A stretch of 49,382 bases of DNA from Candidatus Staskawiczbacteria bacterium RIFCSPHIGHO2_02_FULL_42_22 (GTDB taxonomy: Bacteria; Patescibacteriota; Minisyncoccia; Minisyncoccales; Staskawiczbacteraceae). Both the position numbers and the translations under genes were made by a program. The stretch is taken from the NCBI GenBank assembly GCA_001820175.1, contig MHOT01000019.1, positions 1-49,382 on the forward strand, in the 5' to 3' direction. Under the pieces are notes generated by a model, which was given only the letters and a program-made list of their open reading frames with translations, was not told the origin of the DNA and did no database searches. Below, in pieces: positions 48,479-49,382 of this stretch; position 1 is the first letter of the stretch; each line of letters starts with the position of its first letter.

Positions 48479-49338
48479 AAACATCTTGAGACCTTCAGGA
48501 GTAATCCTGATGAAAAATCTGACTCATAACGGTGAACCCCTATCGAATTTGAAATTTGAAATTTACAATTTGCCGCCCAAAAGGCGAGCCTCGCCCAAAA
48601 GGGGCGGGAAATCAATTAGAAAATTGTGAATGAATAAATTTGAAAACGAGGGCAACGCCGTGGGAAGTATAAACGTTAATTTGTACAATTTCAAACCATC
48701 AAAAGGAGGTTCGTGATGCAAATGCATTTGATTAGTGAATCAGTGAATTTGACTCCCCACTTTGTTGGTCATCACGCACACAGAGAAAGAATCTCTGGGA
48801 TCAACAAAGATTTGGAGAAATTCGGTTTGCAAATCTTCGACCTCTCTTTTGACTCAAAGAGTGGCGAGTTTCACTACTGTGTATCAAGTTGGTACAACGA
48901 AGGTGCTTACGCCCTAATCGAAAAAGTCGTGAAAACACACACGAAATCGTGACTTTGGATGGGTGAAACGGAGAAATCTAAAGTAGCCCAATATTTTTGA
49001 AATTGTAGAAATTAACGTTTATACCCCGTAACGACTTTTCCTTCGGAGCTTTATGCGAAGAAGGAAGGAATAGGGTATATAAACCCTATTAAAACGTCAG
49101 CCCCACAAAATTTTGCTCGACAAAATTTTGAACAATTAACCATTAACTTTTAACAATTAACTCTTAAGTTAAATGTCAATTGTCAAATGTTAAATGTTCC
49201 ACGAGCAAAGCGAGTGGGTGAAGGCATAGTCTAAACTCTAAAGTAATTTAGAGAAGCGTTTAAAGTTTAAATCATCGCACCCGCAGGCGCGATACCAAAA
49301 TTTTGAATTTTGATTTTTAAATTTTAAATTAGCAAATG
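48479..49338 (+). mobile_element. group I intron 4 in 16S (about position 1078)
   Basis: 860 nt. Exon end GTCTT pairs with guide GAGAC (U-G at the splice site); the last base is G before GAGACGTACC. Core: CATAACGGTGAACCCC (P), GGGCAACGCCGTGGGAAG (Q), CCCCGTAACGACTT (R), GAAGGCATAGTCTAAA (S). It is closely related to intron 1. Its loops contain an AT-rich hairpin interrupted by a GC hairpin (48572-48608) and another simple-arm hairpin at about 49108-49200. Confidence 0.85.
48716..48952 (+). CDS. intron 4-encoded 78-residue protein, not an endonuclease
   Basis: ATG 48716 (or the adjacent GTG 48713) follows AAAAGGAGGTTC. The product has a His-rich N-terminus (HFVGHHAHRERISGIN), a beta-rich middle (LQIFDLSFDSKSGEFHYCVSSW) and a helical end (YALIEKVVKTHTKS), and resembles a small alpha/beta fold. 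No endonuclease motif. It lies between Q and R like the ORFs in the other introns. Confidence 0.6.
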   Translation: MQMHLISESVNLTPHFVGHHAHRERISGINKDLEKFGLQIFDLSFDSKSGEFHYCVSSWYNEGAYALIEKVVKTHTKS

Positions 49339-49382
49339 GAGACGTACCGTTAATTCGGGTAACGAACGTAACCCTTGCTCTG

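Larger units (their letters stand above)
44726..49382 (+). rRNA. 16S rRNA, partial at the window end, with four introns
   Basis: Conserved blocks appear in order: GAGAGTTTGATCCTAGCTCAG (start, in pieces), ACTCCTACGGGAGGCTGCAG, AGCAGTAGCGGTAATACAG, GGATTAGAT, ACTCAAAGGAATAGACGGGG, GTCGTCAGTTCGTGTC, GGGTAACGAACGTAACCC. By eye the exons are 44726-45366, 46121-46286/7, 47208/9-47486, 48195-48478 and 49339 onward; roughly the last 430 bases of the gene lie beyond the window. Variable loops at about 44806-44935 and 45049-45236 are enlarged by AT-rich hairpins. The sequence is diagnostic of CPR bacteria. Confidence 0.95.

Noticed and set aside
45524-48952. Homing endonucleases in introns 1, 3 and 4
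   Set aside because: The ORFs are only 66-78 codons and show no LAGLIDADG, GIY-YIG, HNH or His-Cys box motifs.
1-49382. CRISPR array
   Set aside because: All direct repeats seen are dispersed palindromes or short tandem units; none has regular spacers between identical repeats.
1-49382. UGA recoding as in Gracilibacteria or Absconditabacteria
   Set aside because: Genes such as 33485-34285, 33488 and 19509 end at TGA with overlapping or adjacent next starts, and the tRNA-Trp anticodon is CCA.

Overview
The window looks like part of a Patescibacteria/CPR genome, most likely Parcubacteria-like. The 16S rRNA gene at the right end has the divergent conserved blocks of that group (AGCAGTAGCGGTAATACAG, GTACCGTTAA...GGGTAACGAACG) and is split by four group I introns. 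The ribosomal and translation genes are compact, many genes lack a Shine-Dalgarno sequence, there are several secreted or membrane-anchored proteins of CPR type, and intergenic space is crowded with palindromes. TGA is used as an ordinary stop. The assignment is inference from these traits; no database search was possible.

Layout. 1-5.1 kb is an accessory segment: a GrpB fragment, a TPR protein, a Cys-containing orphan, an ABC exporter, a HigB/HigA-type toxin-antitoxin pair and a two-domain cupin. 5.5-9.1 kb holds two exported proteins, one a MEMO-CapA fusion. 9.2-14.8 kb is a copper block: Cys-rich peptide, CsoR with its operator inside its promoter, CopA ATPase, HMA-DsbD-like membrane protein, cupredoxin and a GerMN/Gmad2 protein. 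15.4-18.7 kb carries a PurC-PurE fusion and PurB. tRNA-Trp follows at 19.2 kb.

19.9-27.5 kb encodes a six-subunit complex homologous to group 4 membrane-bound [NiFe] hydrogenase/complex I (HyfI, B, C, E, F, G order). Both NiFe-binding CxxC pairs of the large subunit are gone, and three of the four Fe-S ligand cysteines of the small subunit have become aspartate. This is an Ehr-type (hydrogenase-related) machine that appears to have lost its redox centres while keeping its ion-translocating membrane arm.

27.6-31.1 kb has MltG, bL25 and a coiled-coil lytic transglycosylase. 31.4-32.05 kb is an unidentified structured RNA region, followed by two small membrane-anchored zinc-ribbon peptides. 32.9-38.1 kb is a GC-richer foreign-looking cluster: coiled-coil/winged-helix protein, HTH protein, a large GHKL (Hsp90/MORC-like) ATPase with Ig-like repeats, and a separately promoted coiled-coil protein. 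It is a candidate undescribed conflict or regulatory system. Then come a short RF1 (minus strand), a Cys-rich orphan, a stand-alone RNA polymerase alpha-CTD-like protein (minus strand), bL31, uS2, EF-Ts, a small membrane protein, tRNA-Thr, an ArsR-like regulator between two identical 24-bp palindromes, and a GNAT-like protein.

44.4-49.4 kb is the rrn promoter, a hairpin with a U-tract in the leader, and the 16S gene, which runs off the window. Each of the four introns has one ORF at the equivalent core position. One is a LAGLIDADG endonuclease; the other three are short non-endonuclease proteins with strong Shine-Dalgarno sequences. Several families of nested palindromes (REP-like, about 180-bp large hairpins, AT-rich simple-arm hairpins, a cloverleaf-shaped element) fill the gaps between genes and also occur inside the 16S variable loops and introns.
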